Counted from the stretch's first letter, positions 54,482 through 63,065 are shown. The stretch: 64,000 nt of DNA from Alistipes sp. (GCF_020026455.1 NZ_JAHHQJ010000016.1:1-64000), one strand, 5' to 3'. Notes: generated from the letters alone by a model not told the origin. Program-made: numbers and translations.

Positions 54482-54567
54482 GTTTGAGACTTTCTGTTCC
54501 CTCGCTATCCGGAAATCCCCGGGTGGATTCCGGGAAACAGACATGATTTGCGGCCACGGCATTCATT

Positions 54568-55176
54568 ATGGAGAAGAAAACGATATTGGCGGTCGGAGCG
54601 GTCGCAATGCTGGCGCTCGCCGGATGCTCCGGAGGGTTCAGCGCCGCAGAGAGGGCGACCATTCGCGCCGGGGAGGGCGGAATCATGCGCGTCCTGACCG
54701 TCGGAAGTCCTTCCGATTCGCTGGTCCTGCGCCAAAAGGCCGCTCCCGTGACCCGGCAGCTGCTCCGGACGGATGACTGCGCCCTTCTGCGGCGCAGGAT
54801 GCTGGCCACGGTGCAGGATCCGCAGAATCCGGGTGTGGGCATCGCCGCCCCGCAGGTGGGGATCCTCCGGCGGATGATCGTCGTGCAGCGCTTCGACAAA
54901 CCCGGGGAACCGTTCGAATGCTACCTGAACCCGGAGATCGTCGCATCGTCGGCCGCCACCGCCCCGGGACGGGAGGGCTGCCTCTCGATTCCGGGATTTG
55001 CAGGCATGGTGACGCGGGCGCAGCGGATCGTATTGCGCTACCGCGACGAGCGGTTCGCCGAAAAAACGGAGACAATCGCCGGATTCACGGCCGTCATTTT
55101 CCAGCACGAGACGGATCATCTCGACGGTATTCTCTATACCGACCGGATGGACGAGGCCCCCACGCCGGAAGGCTAG
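54568..55176 (+). CDS. Peptide deformylase with a lipoprotein signal peptide
   Basis: A 202-residue protein. Residues 1-20 form a lipoprotein signal peptide ending in the lipobox LAGC (Cys20). The deformylase domain follows with all three motifs: motif 1 GVGIAAPQ (89-96), motif 2 EGCLS (136-140) with metal ligand Cys138, and motif 3 HETDH (180-184) with His180, Glu181 and His184. The catalytic set is complete, so it should be active, yet it is predicted to be exported. Housekeeping deformylase is cytoplasmic and acts on nascent chains, so this is probably a second enzyme with a periplasmic or surface role. It stands alone, 87 bp after the tRNA terminator. Confidence 0.85.
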   Translation: MEKKTILAVGAVAMLALAGCSGGFSAAERATIRAGEGGIMRVLTVGSPSDSLVLRQKAAPVTRQLLRTDDCALLRRRMLATVQDPQNPGVGIAAPQVGILRRMIVVQRFDKPGEPFECYLNPEIVASSAATAPGREGCLSIPGFAGMVTRAQRIVLRYRDERFAEKTETIAGFTAVIFQHETDHLDGILYTDRMDEAPTPEG

Positions 55177-55184
55177 CCGCTCCT

Positions 55185-55400
55185 GCCCGGCCGGCACCTG
55201 TCCAGTTCCCTGCCCAACCTCGCCCCGCCCGGCCTTCTGTCCGACCTCGTTTGGATCGGCTTCGCTCCGCTCCACCCGCCCCAGCTCCATCCGGCCCAAC
55301 TCTGCTTGGCCCTGTCCGGTCCAGTCTGGCCCCGGCTCCACCCGGCTCAGCTCGGCCCTATTCCGCCCGCCTCCTGTCCGGATCGACTTTCCCCCCCCCA
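55185..55400. repeat. Degenerate C-rich repeat
   Basis: The plus strand is a run of CCGGCTCCACCCGGC/CCCAGCTC-like words with no exact unit. No gene is supported. Confidence 0.5.
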
Positions 55401-55401
55401 G

Positions 55402-55438
55402 AAAAAAACGTCCGCAACGCCTGAAGGCGCTGCGGACG
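55402..55438 (-). terminator. Terminator of the OadA/PycB-type gene
   Basis: Minus strand CGTCCGCAGCGCC, loop TTCA, GGCGTTGCGGACG (one G-T pair), then TTTTTTT. It lies 27 bp after the stop codon. Confidence 0.92.
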
Positions 55439-55464
55439 GAATGGTGTCCGAAAGTGAGATTGCG

Positions 55465-57306
55465 TTATTCGATCTCCATCAGAATGGCGTCGGTGGCCAC
55501 AGTCTGCCCCGGCTCGACCAGAATCTGCTTGACCGTACCGGCGAAATCGCTCGTGATGGCATTTTCCATCTTCATCGCCTCGAGAATGGCGACCTCCTGC
55601 CCGGCCTTCACCGTGTCGCCGACCTTCACATTCAGTTCGATGACGCGGCCCGGCAGCGGTGCCGTCACGGTGTTGCCCGTGATCACAACGGGGGCCTCCT
55701 CGACCTTGGCGACGGGTTCGGCCGGCTTCGCCGCCGCATAGGACTTCACCTTCAGGTTGGTCAGGAACGTCTTGGCTACCATCGGGAACAGCTCCAGCAG
55801 CAGCACCTCCTTTTCATCGGCGGCGAGTTTCACGCCTCCGGCCTCGGGCAGCTCGGGGTTGGGCTGCATCCGGTATTTCGAGGTGTCGTAAGGCGTCTCC
55901 TCACGCACGCCGCAGATCTTGAACCGGAATTCGGGGTCAATCTTCACCGGCGTCTTGCCGTATTCGCCCTTCACGAGTCCCACGAACTGCGACGACTTGT
56001 TGGAGTACATCGGACGTCCGGCCTTCTCGTCGAGGGCGCAGTTGACGGCCTGTGCCCCCACGATCTGCGAGGTGGGCGTCACCAGCGGCGGCAGACCCGC
56101 AGCCAGACGCACCGAAGGGATTAGCTCCATGGCTCGGGGCAGAATCTCCTCGGCCTTGAGCTGCTTGAGCTGGGCCACCATGTTCGAATACATGCCGCCG
56201 GGAATCTCGGCCTTCTGCACCAGCTCGTTTGGAGCCGGGAAACCGAAATAGGCCTCGATCTTGCGGCAGGTGTCGATCGTGGCGTTCTCGTCGTCGCGTT
56301 GTGCTGCGGCGATCGCCCGGTCGAACAGGGCGTCGATCTCGGCGGGAAGCGTGTCGGTTAGCGGGTTGAACGGCTTCGGCTCGGGTTTCTCGACGCCGAA
56401 GACCGACTGGTTCAGCTCCTTGCGGATCTCCCGCAACTGGACGTTGATCTTGGCCACAGCCTCCATGTTCACACCCGTTTCGATGCCCAGTTTCTTGCAG
56501 AATACGTGGATCAGCTCGATGGCCGGGGCTCCCGTTCCTTCGGCGAAGTACCAGCAGTTGGTGTCCACGACGTCAACTCCGGCGATGATGGCCGAAAGCA
56601 CCGAAGCCAGTCCGTAGCCCGGCGTGCAGTGGGTGTGGAAATCGACGGGAACCGAAAGGTTCTTCTTCAGCAGACGCACCAGCGTGGCGACGCGGCGCGG
56701 GGGAATCAGTCCCGACATGTCCTTGATGGTGATCATGTCGGCGCCCAGTGCGGCCATCTGACGGGCCTTGTCGAGGAAATAGGCGTCGGTGAAGACCGGC
56801 TTGGGATTCGACTTGCCCGTTAATTTGGCCCAGAAGCCCAGTTCGGGATATTTCGGGTCTACGGTATAGCAGACCGCACAGTCGGCTATTCCGCCGTACT
56901 GCTTGACGTATTTGACGGTCGATTTCACGTTGTCGACGTCGTTCAGGGCGTCGAAGATGCGCATGATGCCCAGCCCGCTTTGGATCGAGTTGCGGCAGAA
57001 TCCGTCGATGATTTCGTCCGTATAGGGGGAGTAGCCGAACAGGTTTCGGCCGCGCGAAAGGGCTGTGAGTTTCGAGACGTCGCCCACCGCCTTGTGGATG
57101 GTTTCGAGGCGCGTCCACGGATTCTCGTTCAGGTAACGCATCACCGAGTCGGGAACGGCGCCACCCCATACTTCCATTGCATAGAAATTGGCATCTTTGT
57201 AGAACGGCAGGCAGCGGTCGATCTGCTCCTGGTTCATACGCGTTGCGAAGGACGACTGCTGGCCGTCGCGCAACGTAAGGTCTCTGATTTTGAGATTTCT
57301 CGCCAT
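55465..57306 (-). CDS. oadA: Oxaloacetate decarboxylase alpha / pyruvate carboxylase subunit B type carboxyltransferase
   Basis: A 613-residue biotin enzyme. The HMGL-like TIM-barrel carboxyltransferase starts IRDLTLRDGQQSSFATRM and contains MEVWGGAVPDS, IKDMSGLIPP and HTHCTPGYG (metal His pair). A conserved PYC/OADA domain spans about 300-500 and a C-terminal biotinyl domain has EAMKMEN, with Lys579 as biotin site. It transfers the carboxyl group between oxaloacetate/pyruvate and biotin. It has no adjacent gamma, beta or biotin-carboxylase gene, so its partner must be elsewhere, possibly the OadG/OadB-type subunits at 4.7-6.8 kb. Which direction it works in cannot be settled from sequence. 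Confidence 0.9.
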   Translation of the reverse strand: MARNLKIRDLTLRDGQQSSFATRMNQEQIDRCLPFYKDANFYAMEVWGGAVPDSVMRYLNENPWTRLETIHKAVGDVSKLTALSRGRNLFGYSPYTDEIIDGFCRNSIQSGLGIMRIFDALNDVDNVKSTVKYVKQYGGIADCAVCYTVDPKYPELGFWAKLTGKSNPKPVFTDAYFLDKARQMAALGADMITIKDMSGLIPPRRVATLVRLLKKNLSVPVDFHTHCTPGYGLASVLSAIIAGVDVVDTNCWYFAEGTGAPAIELIHVFCKKLGIETGVNMEAVAKINVQLREIRKELNQSVFGVEKPEPKPFNPLTDTLPAEIDALFDRAIAAAQRDDENATIDTCRKIEAYFGFPAPNELVQKAEIPGGMYSNMVAQLKQLKAEEILPRAMELIPSVRLAAGLPPLVTPTSQIVGAQAVNCALDEKAGRPMYSNKSSQFVGLVKGEYGKTPVKIDPEFRFKICGVREETPYDTSKYRMQPNPELPEAGGVKLAADEKEVLLLELFPMVAKTFLTNLKVKSYAAAKPAEPVAKVEEAPVVITGNTVTAPLPGRVIELNVKVGDTVKAGQEVAILEAMKMENAITSDFAGTVKQILVEPGQTVATDAILMEIE

Positions 57307-57363
57307 ATTGTAATATCAAGATTTTTAGGGTTCTTTGGCATGAATCCTTTGTTATTTCAATAA

Positions 57364-57394
57364 CAAAGGTACTAAACCCTCCCGAAAATGCAAC
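57364..57394 (-). promoter_or_regulatory. Promoter of the OadA/PycB-type gene
   Basis: On the minus strand GTTG (57394-57391), 19 bp, TACCTTTG (57371-57364), 58 bp before the ATG. Confidence 0.75.
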
Positions 57395-57454
57395 TTTTTT
57401 TCGGGGAATTTTCAGGAAAAGGCCTTGTGTGCTTTCTGACGAGGCCCGGGGCGG

Positions 57455-58507
57455 TCATCCCTCCGACCCTCTTCCGGGCAGGAACACTTCCCGGTCGGGG
57501 AGTCCGTCGAGGTACCTGCGTTTGAAGATGTTGACGCAGAAGACAAACAGGGCCAGCATCAGCGGCCCGAAGATAACCCCCATGAATCCGAAGAGCGAAA
57601 GGCCGATGAAGACCCCGAAAATGGTGATGAGCGGATGCACGTCGGCCATTTTCCGCTGCATGACCATCCGCACGAGGTTGTCCACCTGCGTGACGACGAG
57701 CGTGCCGTACATCACCAGCCCGATGCCCGCTCCCCAGTTGCCTTCGAGCGCCATGTAGGCGGCCAGCGGAAGCCACACGAGGGCCGTTCCGACAATGGGC
57801 AGGATCGTGGCGAAGCAGGTCATCACGCCCCAGAAAATCGGTTCGTGAACGCCGAAGATCAGGTAGCCGGCATAGGCTACCAGTCCCTGCGAGACGGCCA
57901 GCAGCGGAATGACGATGGCGTTCGAGCGCACGATCATCTGTATTTCGTGCATCACGCTTCCCGCCGCGCTGCGGTCGAACGGCAGGATTTGGCGGCAGTA
58001 GTTCTCCATGCGCATGCCTCCGATCAGCATGAAGTAGAGCACGAAGAGCAGCACGACGAGGTTGACGGCGAAATTCAGGATGCCGCCCACGAGCCACTGC
58101 CCGGCTCTGGGGAGATAGGCCAGCACCGACTGCAGGTTGCTCTCGGACCAGAGATCGTATCCGGTTTTCTGCTCGATGAGTCCGGCCACGTGCCGGACGG
58201 GGGTGATGACCGACTGCGGGTCGAGGGCCGCGCCCTGGATTTTGTCGACGACCATCCAGACGATCAGGCTGATCGGCACGAGGAAGAAGAGGATCGCCTC
58301 GCCGAGCAGCAGCGAGGCTGCAAGGCTCCGCCGCCACCGGCGCCGTTCGCTCAGAAACCGCATCTGGCGCCGCAGCAGGATGTAGATCGTCATGGCGCCC
58401 AGCAGTCCGCCCAGAAACGGTGTCAGTTCGGCGAAGATCGTGATGCCCAGTCCCGCGATAAGCACGAAGAGCGAGTAGCGCCAGTATTTTTCACGCACCG
58501 AAAGCAT
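57455..58507 (-). CDS. AI-2E family transporter
   Basis: A 350-residue membrane protein of the AI-2E/PerM family. I set the start at 58507 (MLSVREKYWRYSLFVLI), directly before the first span. About seven to eight hydrophobic spans are visible. A long periplasmic loop lies near residues 90-145 and the family's C-terminal block contains FWGVMTCFATILPIVGTALVWLP and NWGAGIGLVMYG, then FGFMGVIFGPLMLALFV. Members export autoinducer-2 or act as Na+/H+ antiporters; the substrate here is unknown. Divergent from the TonB-dependent receptor. Confidence 0.88.
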   Translation of the reverse strand: MLSVREKYWRYSLFVLIAGLGITIFAELTPFLGGLLGAMTIYILLRRQMRFLSERRRWRRSLAASLLLGEAILFFLVPISLIVWMVVDKIQGAALDPQSVITPVRHVAGLIEQKTGYDLWSESNLQSVLAYLPRAGQWLVGGILNFAVNLVVLLFVLYFMLIGGMRMENYCRQILPFDRSAAGSVMHEIQMIVRSNAIVIPLLAVSQGLVAYAGYLIFGVHEPIFWGVMTCFATILPIVGTALVWLPLAAYMALEGNWGAGIGLVMYGTLVVTQVDNLVRMVMQRKMADVHPLITIFGVFIGLSLFGFMGVIFGPLMLALFVFCVNIFKRRYLDGLPDREVFLPGRGSEG

Positions 58508-58599
58508 ACCCCGGCCTTGCACAAGGAACGTGCCGCGGGCTTCCGGGGCGGGACCTCGAAATGTCACAACAATGTCATCTGAAAATTTGCGGTGTTCTA

Positions 58600-58630
58600 T
58601 TGCGGCGCACAAATATTTGATATATATTTG
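58600..58630 (+). promoter_or_regulatory. Promoter of the TonB-dependent receptor leader
   Basis: TTGC (58600-58603), 19 bp, TATATTTG (58623-58630). It predicts a transcript start near 58636 and a leader of about 235 nt before the receptor gene. Confidence 0.65.
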
Positions 58631-58634
58631 CGGC

Positions 58635-58727
58635 ATGGAAAGAAAGGCCGAAATCGTCAGCACGAACATCCTGGAAATGAGCATCCGCCATTGGCGAAGG
58701 GTTCTTTCTGAAGACACATACGATTGA
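58635..58727 (+). CDS. Possible 30-codon leader peptide
   Basis: The ATG at 58635 opens a frame of 30 codons (MERKAEIVSTNILEMSIRHW, then RRVLSEDTYD) that ends at a TGA at 58725-58727, immediately before a terminator-like hairpin. The ATG is within a few bases of the predicted transcription start, so translation would be almost leaderless. There are no repeated codons of one amino acid that would suggest classical amino-acid attenuation. It may be non-coding. Confidence 0.3.
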   Translation: MERKAEIVSTNILEMSIRHWRRVLSEDTYD

Positions 58728-58770
58728 CGAGGGATGTTCCTGCACGAGGAGCGTCCCTCGCTGTTTTCTC
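58728..58770 (+). terminator. Terminator-like hairpin inside the receptor leader
   Basis: A 14-bp stem (58728-58741 with 58747-58760, two G-T pairs) with a 5-nt loop GCACG, followed by CTGTTTTCTC. It stands about 110 bp before the receptor start codon, so it would stop most transcripts unless overcome. Confidence 0.6.
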
Positions 58771-58876
58771 AAACGGGCCCCTTGGCGGGCAAGAGCAATG
58801 CGGCAAAAACACGGACAAGCGAAACATTGACAATGCAAATACCCAAAAAATCCTTTATTCACAAAAACCAATGTTT

Positions 58877-61800
58877 ATGAAGAAATTTTTTCTTTTCATG
58901 CTTTCGGTCTTCGCATTTTGCGCAGCCGATGCACAGGTGACGACATCGGGAATGAACGGTACGGTTACCGACGCCGACGGGCAGCCGCTCGTTGGTGCCA
59001 CGGTCGTTGCCGTGCATACCCCTTCGGGCACGCAGTATGGCGCCGTCACCGGCAAGGACGGTGACTACAACCTGCAGGGACTGCGCACGGGAGGCCCCTA
59101 CACGGTGACTTTCTCGTTCGTAGGCTACCAAAGTGTCGAATTCCCGGGCCTGATGCTGTCGCTGGGCCAGACGCTCCAGCGCGACGCCTACCTCAAGGAC
59201 AGCCAGCAGCTCGATGCCGTGGTCATCACGGCCGACGGCAAGAACAGTTCGATGAACGTCAACCGTGCGGGAGCCATCACCAGCATCTCCAACGAGCAGA
59301 TCGAGCTGCTGCCTTCGGTCAGCCGCAGCATGAACGACGTCATGCGCCTCACGCCGCAGGCTTCGTCGACAACCTCGGGACTGGCCATCGGCGGCGGTAA
59401 CTACCGCCAGTCGTATGTGACGGTCGATGGTGCGGCATTCAACAACATGTTCGGTATCGGCGGCAACCTGCCCGCCGGCGGTTCGCCCATTTCGCTCGAC
59501 GCACTGGAGCAGGTGTCGGTGTCGGTAACCCCCTTCGACGTGCGCCAGAGCGGCTTCACGGGAGGTGCGATCAATGCCGTCACCAAGTCGGGAACCAACG
59601 ACCTGAAGGTCTCGGCCTACCTCTACTCCAAGAGCGACCAGCTCCAGGGCGACAAGTACGACGGCGGCAAGCTGTCGCTGAGCGAGATGCGCAACAACAC
59701 GCTCGGATTCAGCATCGGCGCCCCGATCGTCAAAAACAAGCTCTTCGTGTTCGCCAACTTCGAGCGCGAGTGGAACACCACGCCGGGCAACTCCCGTCTG
59801 GCCCGCACGAGCGAAAGCCAGGAGTTCGGCAAAAACCAGCAATACAACCGCCCGACGGTCGATCGGCTCGACGAGATGAGCAAGTTCCTGATCGACAACT
59901 ACGGTTACAATCCGGGCCCCTACCAGAACTATTCGGTGAAGACGCCCGGCTACAAGCTCATGGCGCGCGTGGACTGGAACATCAACCGCAACCACGCACT
60001 GAACGTGCGCTTCAGCCGGACGCAGAACAAGTATTCGTCGGGTCCGTCGTCGTCGATCTCGCCGATCAACTCCAGATACACCTACGACAGGGACAACTAC
60101 GGCCGTAATTCGGACTACGCCATGTATTTCGGAAATTCGCGCTACTACCAGGAGCAGAACTTCACGTCGGTAGCCGCCGAGCTCAACTCGCGCTTCATGG
60201 ACAGCCGTCTGACCAACACGCTGCGCTACACCTATTCGCACCAGTACGAGCCGCGCAGCTACGACGGCAGCATCTTCCCGACGGTGGATATTCTGGAGTC
60301 CACCGATGAGGGCACGAACGCCTTGTACGCCACGTTTGGTCTCGATCCCTTCACCGAAGGCAACCTGCGCGAGGTGTCGACGCACATCGTGACCGACGAA
60401 ATCGGCTACACGCTGGGCAAGCACCGACTGGTGGCCGGTCTGCAGTTCGAGCACAACCTGACCACGAACGGTTATCTGCAGGGTGGTGCAGGATACTATG
60501 TCTACGAGAGCTGGGACGACTTCAAGAACAACAAGACCCCGCTGGCTTTCCGCATTGCCCACGGCAACAACGACGCATTGTCGCAGGCCTTCCCCCAGTT
60601 CACCTACATGCAGTACTCGGTCTATCTTCAGGACGAGATCAACCTGAGCGAGCGCTTCCGTGCAACGGTCGGCGTGCGTTTCGAGATCCCGGTCTATCCG
60701 ACGATCTCGGGCAACGAGAACAAGGATTTTACGCAGATCTTCGCGGAGCACGGCGGTTACAAAACCTCTGACATGCCCAAGGCCCGTCTGTCGGTGGCAC
60801 CCCGCGTGGGCTTCAACTGGGACATGACCGGCGAACGCAAGTATATCCTCCGCGGAGGTACGGGTGTCTTCAACGGCCGTCTGCCGTTCGTATGGCTTGT
60901 GTCGGTGGCCGGAAACAGCAACACCATCCAGAACGGAATTACGCTCCACCGCGACGATAAGGATCGGACGACCCCCATGCCGTCGTTCCACACCAATGTC
61001 AAAGACATGCTGGAAGACGTCTACAAGGGAGCCTACAAGGGACAGGACCTGGCGGCCAACACGCAGCCGACCATTCTGGACAAGAACCTCAAAATGCCCT
61101 CGACCTGGAAAAGCTCGCTGGCCCTGGATCTGAAACTTCCGGGCGATGTCAACCTCAATATCGAGGGAATCTACAACATGGACTTCAACTCGGTGACCGT
61201 CACCAAGCTCGGCATGGTCGAGAAAGAGGGTGGCATCCAGCTTCCGGGCGAACCCGCAGCGCGTACCTACTGGGAGGGTGCCAATATCAAGAATAAGGAC
61301 GGCGCAACCGTCAATCCCTACCTGATCAACAACACCGACGGCCTGGACGGATACTACGCATCGGTTTCGGCTCAGGTGTCGAAAAACTGGGGCTTCGGTC
61401 TCTCGTTGATGGCTGCCTATACCTATTCAAGCGCCAAGAACGTGATCGACGGCATCGGCGATCAGGTAACCTCGGCCTTCAACACCAACACGTTCAACAG
61501 AAACGGCTCGAACGTTCCCGAACTGGGCTACGCCTCCTACGTGTCGCCCCACCGCATCCTGCTCAACGTCGGCTACCGCCTCCAGCAGAAGTTCGGTGCA
61601 TCGAACTTCGGACTCTACTACGAGGCTTTCCGTCAGGGATATATCGGTCGTTACTCCTACTCGCGCTACTCCTACACGATGTACATGCAGAGCGGCAAGT
61701 ACCAGAATCCGGTGACGAACGACCGCGGCGCCGTGAACCTGATCTACATCCCGACCCGCGAGGAACTCGACGGCATGCCGTTCTCGTCCGACGAGAACAA

Positions 61801-62155
61801 GGAGGAGTACTGGAAATTCATCCAGAACGACGACTATCTTTCGAAGCACACCGGCGAATACTCGAAGCGCGGCGGCGCCGTGATGCCCTGGCAGCACGTG
61901 CTGAACTTCCGCTTCTCGCAGGACTTCTACGTCAACGTCAAAGGCAAGCGCAACACGATCTCGCTGGGTCTCGACGTCAACAACATCGCCAACATGCTCA
62001 ACCGCAACTGGGGCAATGTGAAGCAGATCAGCTCGACCAATATTCTGAAATACGAGAAGGGTACCTACACGTTCAACAAACCCACGTGGACGAAGGTTGC
62101 AGGTACGGCATCGACCTGGTCGGCAATGTTCAGCATCCGCTATACGTTCAACTGA
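58877..62155 (+). CDS. TonB-dependent receptor, Oar-like, with carboxypeptidase-regulatory domain
   Basis: A 1092-residue outer-membrane protein. Start at 58877 (MKKFFLFMLSVFAFCAADAQ signal peptide); an ATG six bases earlier is equally possible. A carboxypeptidase-regulatory-like domain follows (GTVTDADGQPLVGATVVAV). Then come a plug-like region (AGAITSISNEQIELLPSVSRSMNDVMRLTPQ in steps, and the GGFTGGAINAVTKSGTN-type signature) and a long beta-barrel ending in MFSIRYTFN. The plug wording (QSGFTGGAINAVTKSGTND) is of the Oar/OmpA-related type rather than SusC, and there is no SusD neighbour. Substrate unknown; possibly peptide or protein-related uptake or secretion. Confidence 0.9.
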   Translation: MKKFFLFMLSVFAFCAADAQVTTSGMNGTVTDADGQPLVGATVVAVHTPSGTQYGAVTGKDGDYNLQGLRTGGPYTVTFSFVGYQSVEFPGLMLSLGQTLQRDAYLKDSQQLDAVVITADGKNSSMNVNRAGAITSISNEQIELLPSVSRSMNDVMRLTPQASSTTSGLAIGGGNYRQSYVTVDGAAFNNMFGIGGNLPAGGSPISLDALEQVSVSVTPFDVRQSGFTGGAINAVTKSGTNDLKVSAYLYSKSDQLQGDKYDGGKLSLSEMRNNTLGFSIGAPIVKNKLFVFANFEREWNTTPGNSRLARTSESQEFGKNQQYNRPTVDRLDEMSKFLIDNYGYNPGPYQNYSVKTPGYKLMARVDWNINRNHALNVRFSRTQNKYSSGPSSSISPINSRYTYDRDNYGRNSDYAMYFGNSRYYQEQNFTSVAAELNSRFMDSRLTNTLRYTYSHQYEPRSYDGSIFPTVDILESTDEGTNALYATFGLDPFTEGNLREVSTHIVTDEIGYTLGKHRLVAGLQFEHNLTTNGYLQGGAGYYVYESWDDFKNNKTPLAFRIAHGNNDALSQAFPQFTYMQYSVYLQDEINLSERFRATVGVRFEIPVYPTISGNENKDFTQIFAEHGGYKTSDMPKARLSVAPRVGFNWDMTGERKYILRGGTGVFNGRLPFVWLVSVAGNSNTIQNGITLHRDDKDRTTPMPSFHTNVKDMLEDVYKGAYKGQDLAANTQPTILDKNLKMPSTWKSSLALDLKLPGDVNLNIEGIYNMDFNSVTVTKLGMVEKEGGIQLPGEPAARTYWEGANIKNKDGATVNPYLINNTDGLDGYYASVSAQVSKNWGFGLSLMAAYTYSSAKNVIDGIGDQVTSAFNTNTFNRNGSNVPELGYASYVSPHRILLNVGYRLQQKFGASNFGLYYEAFRQGYIGRYSYSRYSYTMYMQSGKYQNPVTNDRGAVNLIYIPTREELDGMPFSSDENKEEYWKFIQNDDYLSKHTGEYSKRGGAVMPWQHVLNFRFSQDFYVNVKGKRNTISLGLDVNNIANMLNRNWGNVKQISSTNILKYEKGTYTFNKPTWTKVAGTASTWSAMFSIRYTFN

Positions 62156-62180
62156 TCTCCCCGAGAGAGATTCCAAAAAG

Positions 62181-62212
62181 AAGAGACCGGCGCAAGCCGG
62201 TCTCTTTCTTTA
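62181..62212. terminator. Terminator between receptor and HAD gene
   Basis: AAGAGACCGGC (62181-62191), GCAA tetraloop, GCCGGTCTCTT (62196-62206), then TCTTTATATTA. The preceding A-run makes it usable from both sides. Confidence 0.88.
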
Positions 62213-62232
62213 TATTATGGTATGCAGCCCGA

Positions 62233-62820
62233 TTAGAGCAACATCTTGCGCAGCTTGTCGCACGCGGCTGCGGGATTGCGGTGGTCGAATACGAAGCCGC
62301 TGATGCCCAGTGCGGCGGCCGCCTCGATGTTCTGTTGCCGGTCGTCGATAAAAAACGTCTCGGAGGGGATCAGTCCATAGCGTTCGAGCAGAATCTCGTA
62401 GATGCGCGGCTCGGGTTTCACGGTGTGCTCCTCGCAGGAGACCACCTCGCCGTCGAAAAGCCCGTAGACGGGGAATCGGCGCAGAAAGTCGATGAACTCG
62501 CGCGACATGTTCGAAAGCACGTAGAGCCGGTATCCCGCCGCTTTCAGCTCGCCGACGAGCTGTTCGGTCGGCTTCACGGGTTCCTGCAGGTCGACGGCCA
62601 GCCGAAGGAGTGCGGCACAGGTTTCCCGGGAGCGTCCGGTCATTTCGCTGATGGTGTCGGTCACCTCGTCGAGCGTCGATGTGCCGCGGTCGTATTCCTC
62701 CCAAAATAGGGGCATGCGCGGGGCGCGCAGAAAACCGAAGAATTCGATCAGTTCGGGGGGACACTTGCTTTTATCACGGGCGAAAAGTACTCCGCCAAGG
62801 TCAAAAACGATGTTTTTCAT
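62233..62820 (-). CDS. HAD-family phosphatase (YihX-like)
   Basis: A 195-residue HAD subfamily IA hydrolase. Start at 62820 (MKNIVFDLGGVLF). Motif I is FDLGGVL, where the second Asp of DxD is replaced by Gly, as in the YihX/epoxide-hydrolase N-terminal group; motif II VLSNMS; motif III KPEPRIYEILLERY; motif IV FIDDRQQNIEAA. Such enzymes dephosphorylate sugar phosphates or FMN. The missing Asp is a family trait and does not by itself mean loss of activity. Confidence 0.85.
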   Translation of the reverse strand: MKNIVFDLGGVLFARDKSKCPPELIEFFGFLRAPRMPLFWEEYDRGTSTLDEVTDTISEMTGRSRETCAALLRLAVDLQEPVKPTEQLVGELKAAGYRLYVLSNMSREFIDFLRRFPVYGLFDGEVVSCEEHTVKPEPRIYEILLERYGLIPSETFFIDDRQQNIEAAAALGISGFVFDHRNPAAACDKLRKMLL

Positions 62821-62850
62821 GGGGGCAAATATACGAAAAAAATCCGTTGG

Positions 62851-62986
62851 CGCGGGCCCGCCTGGGGCTCGGACCTCTCCAACACGATGAAACCCCGCTC
62901 TTTTCTCCTTTCTCATGACGCGGGCCCGCTTGGGGTCCGGACCTCTCCAATGCGATGGAAACCCGCTCTTTTCCCTTTCTCCGTGA
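62851..62986. repeat. Two tandem 68-bp direct repeats
   Basis: Copy 1 (62851-62918) and copy 2 (62919-62986) begin CGCGGGCCCGCnTGGGG, contain CGGACCTCTCCAA and CCGCTCTTTT, and end near TGA. They differ at roughly ten positions. A third, decayed copy starts at 62987 (CGCGGCCCG) and leads into a 9-bp hairpin (CCCGGAGGG/CCCTCCGGG, about 62996-63026) before the pyrophosphatase gene. Confidence 0.75.
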
Positions 62987-63065
62987 CGCGGCCCGACCCG
63001 GAGGGGAATCCTTATTTTCCCTCCGGGCCGGACCTGACAGGGTGAAAGCCCGTGCGCAGCGACAA

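Noticed and set aside
62233..62820. HAD gene as a pseudogene because motif I has Gly for the second Asp
   Set aside because: The FDLGGVL form is normal for the YihX-like group and the other motifs are intact.
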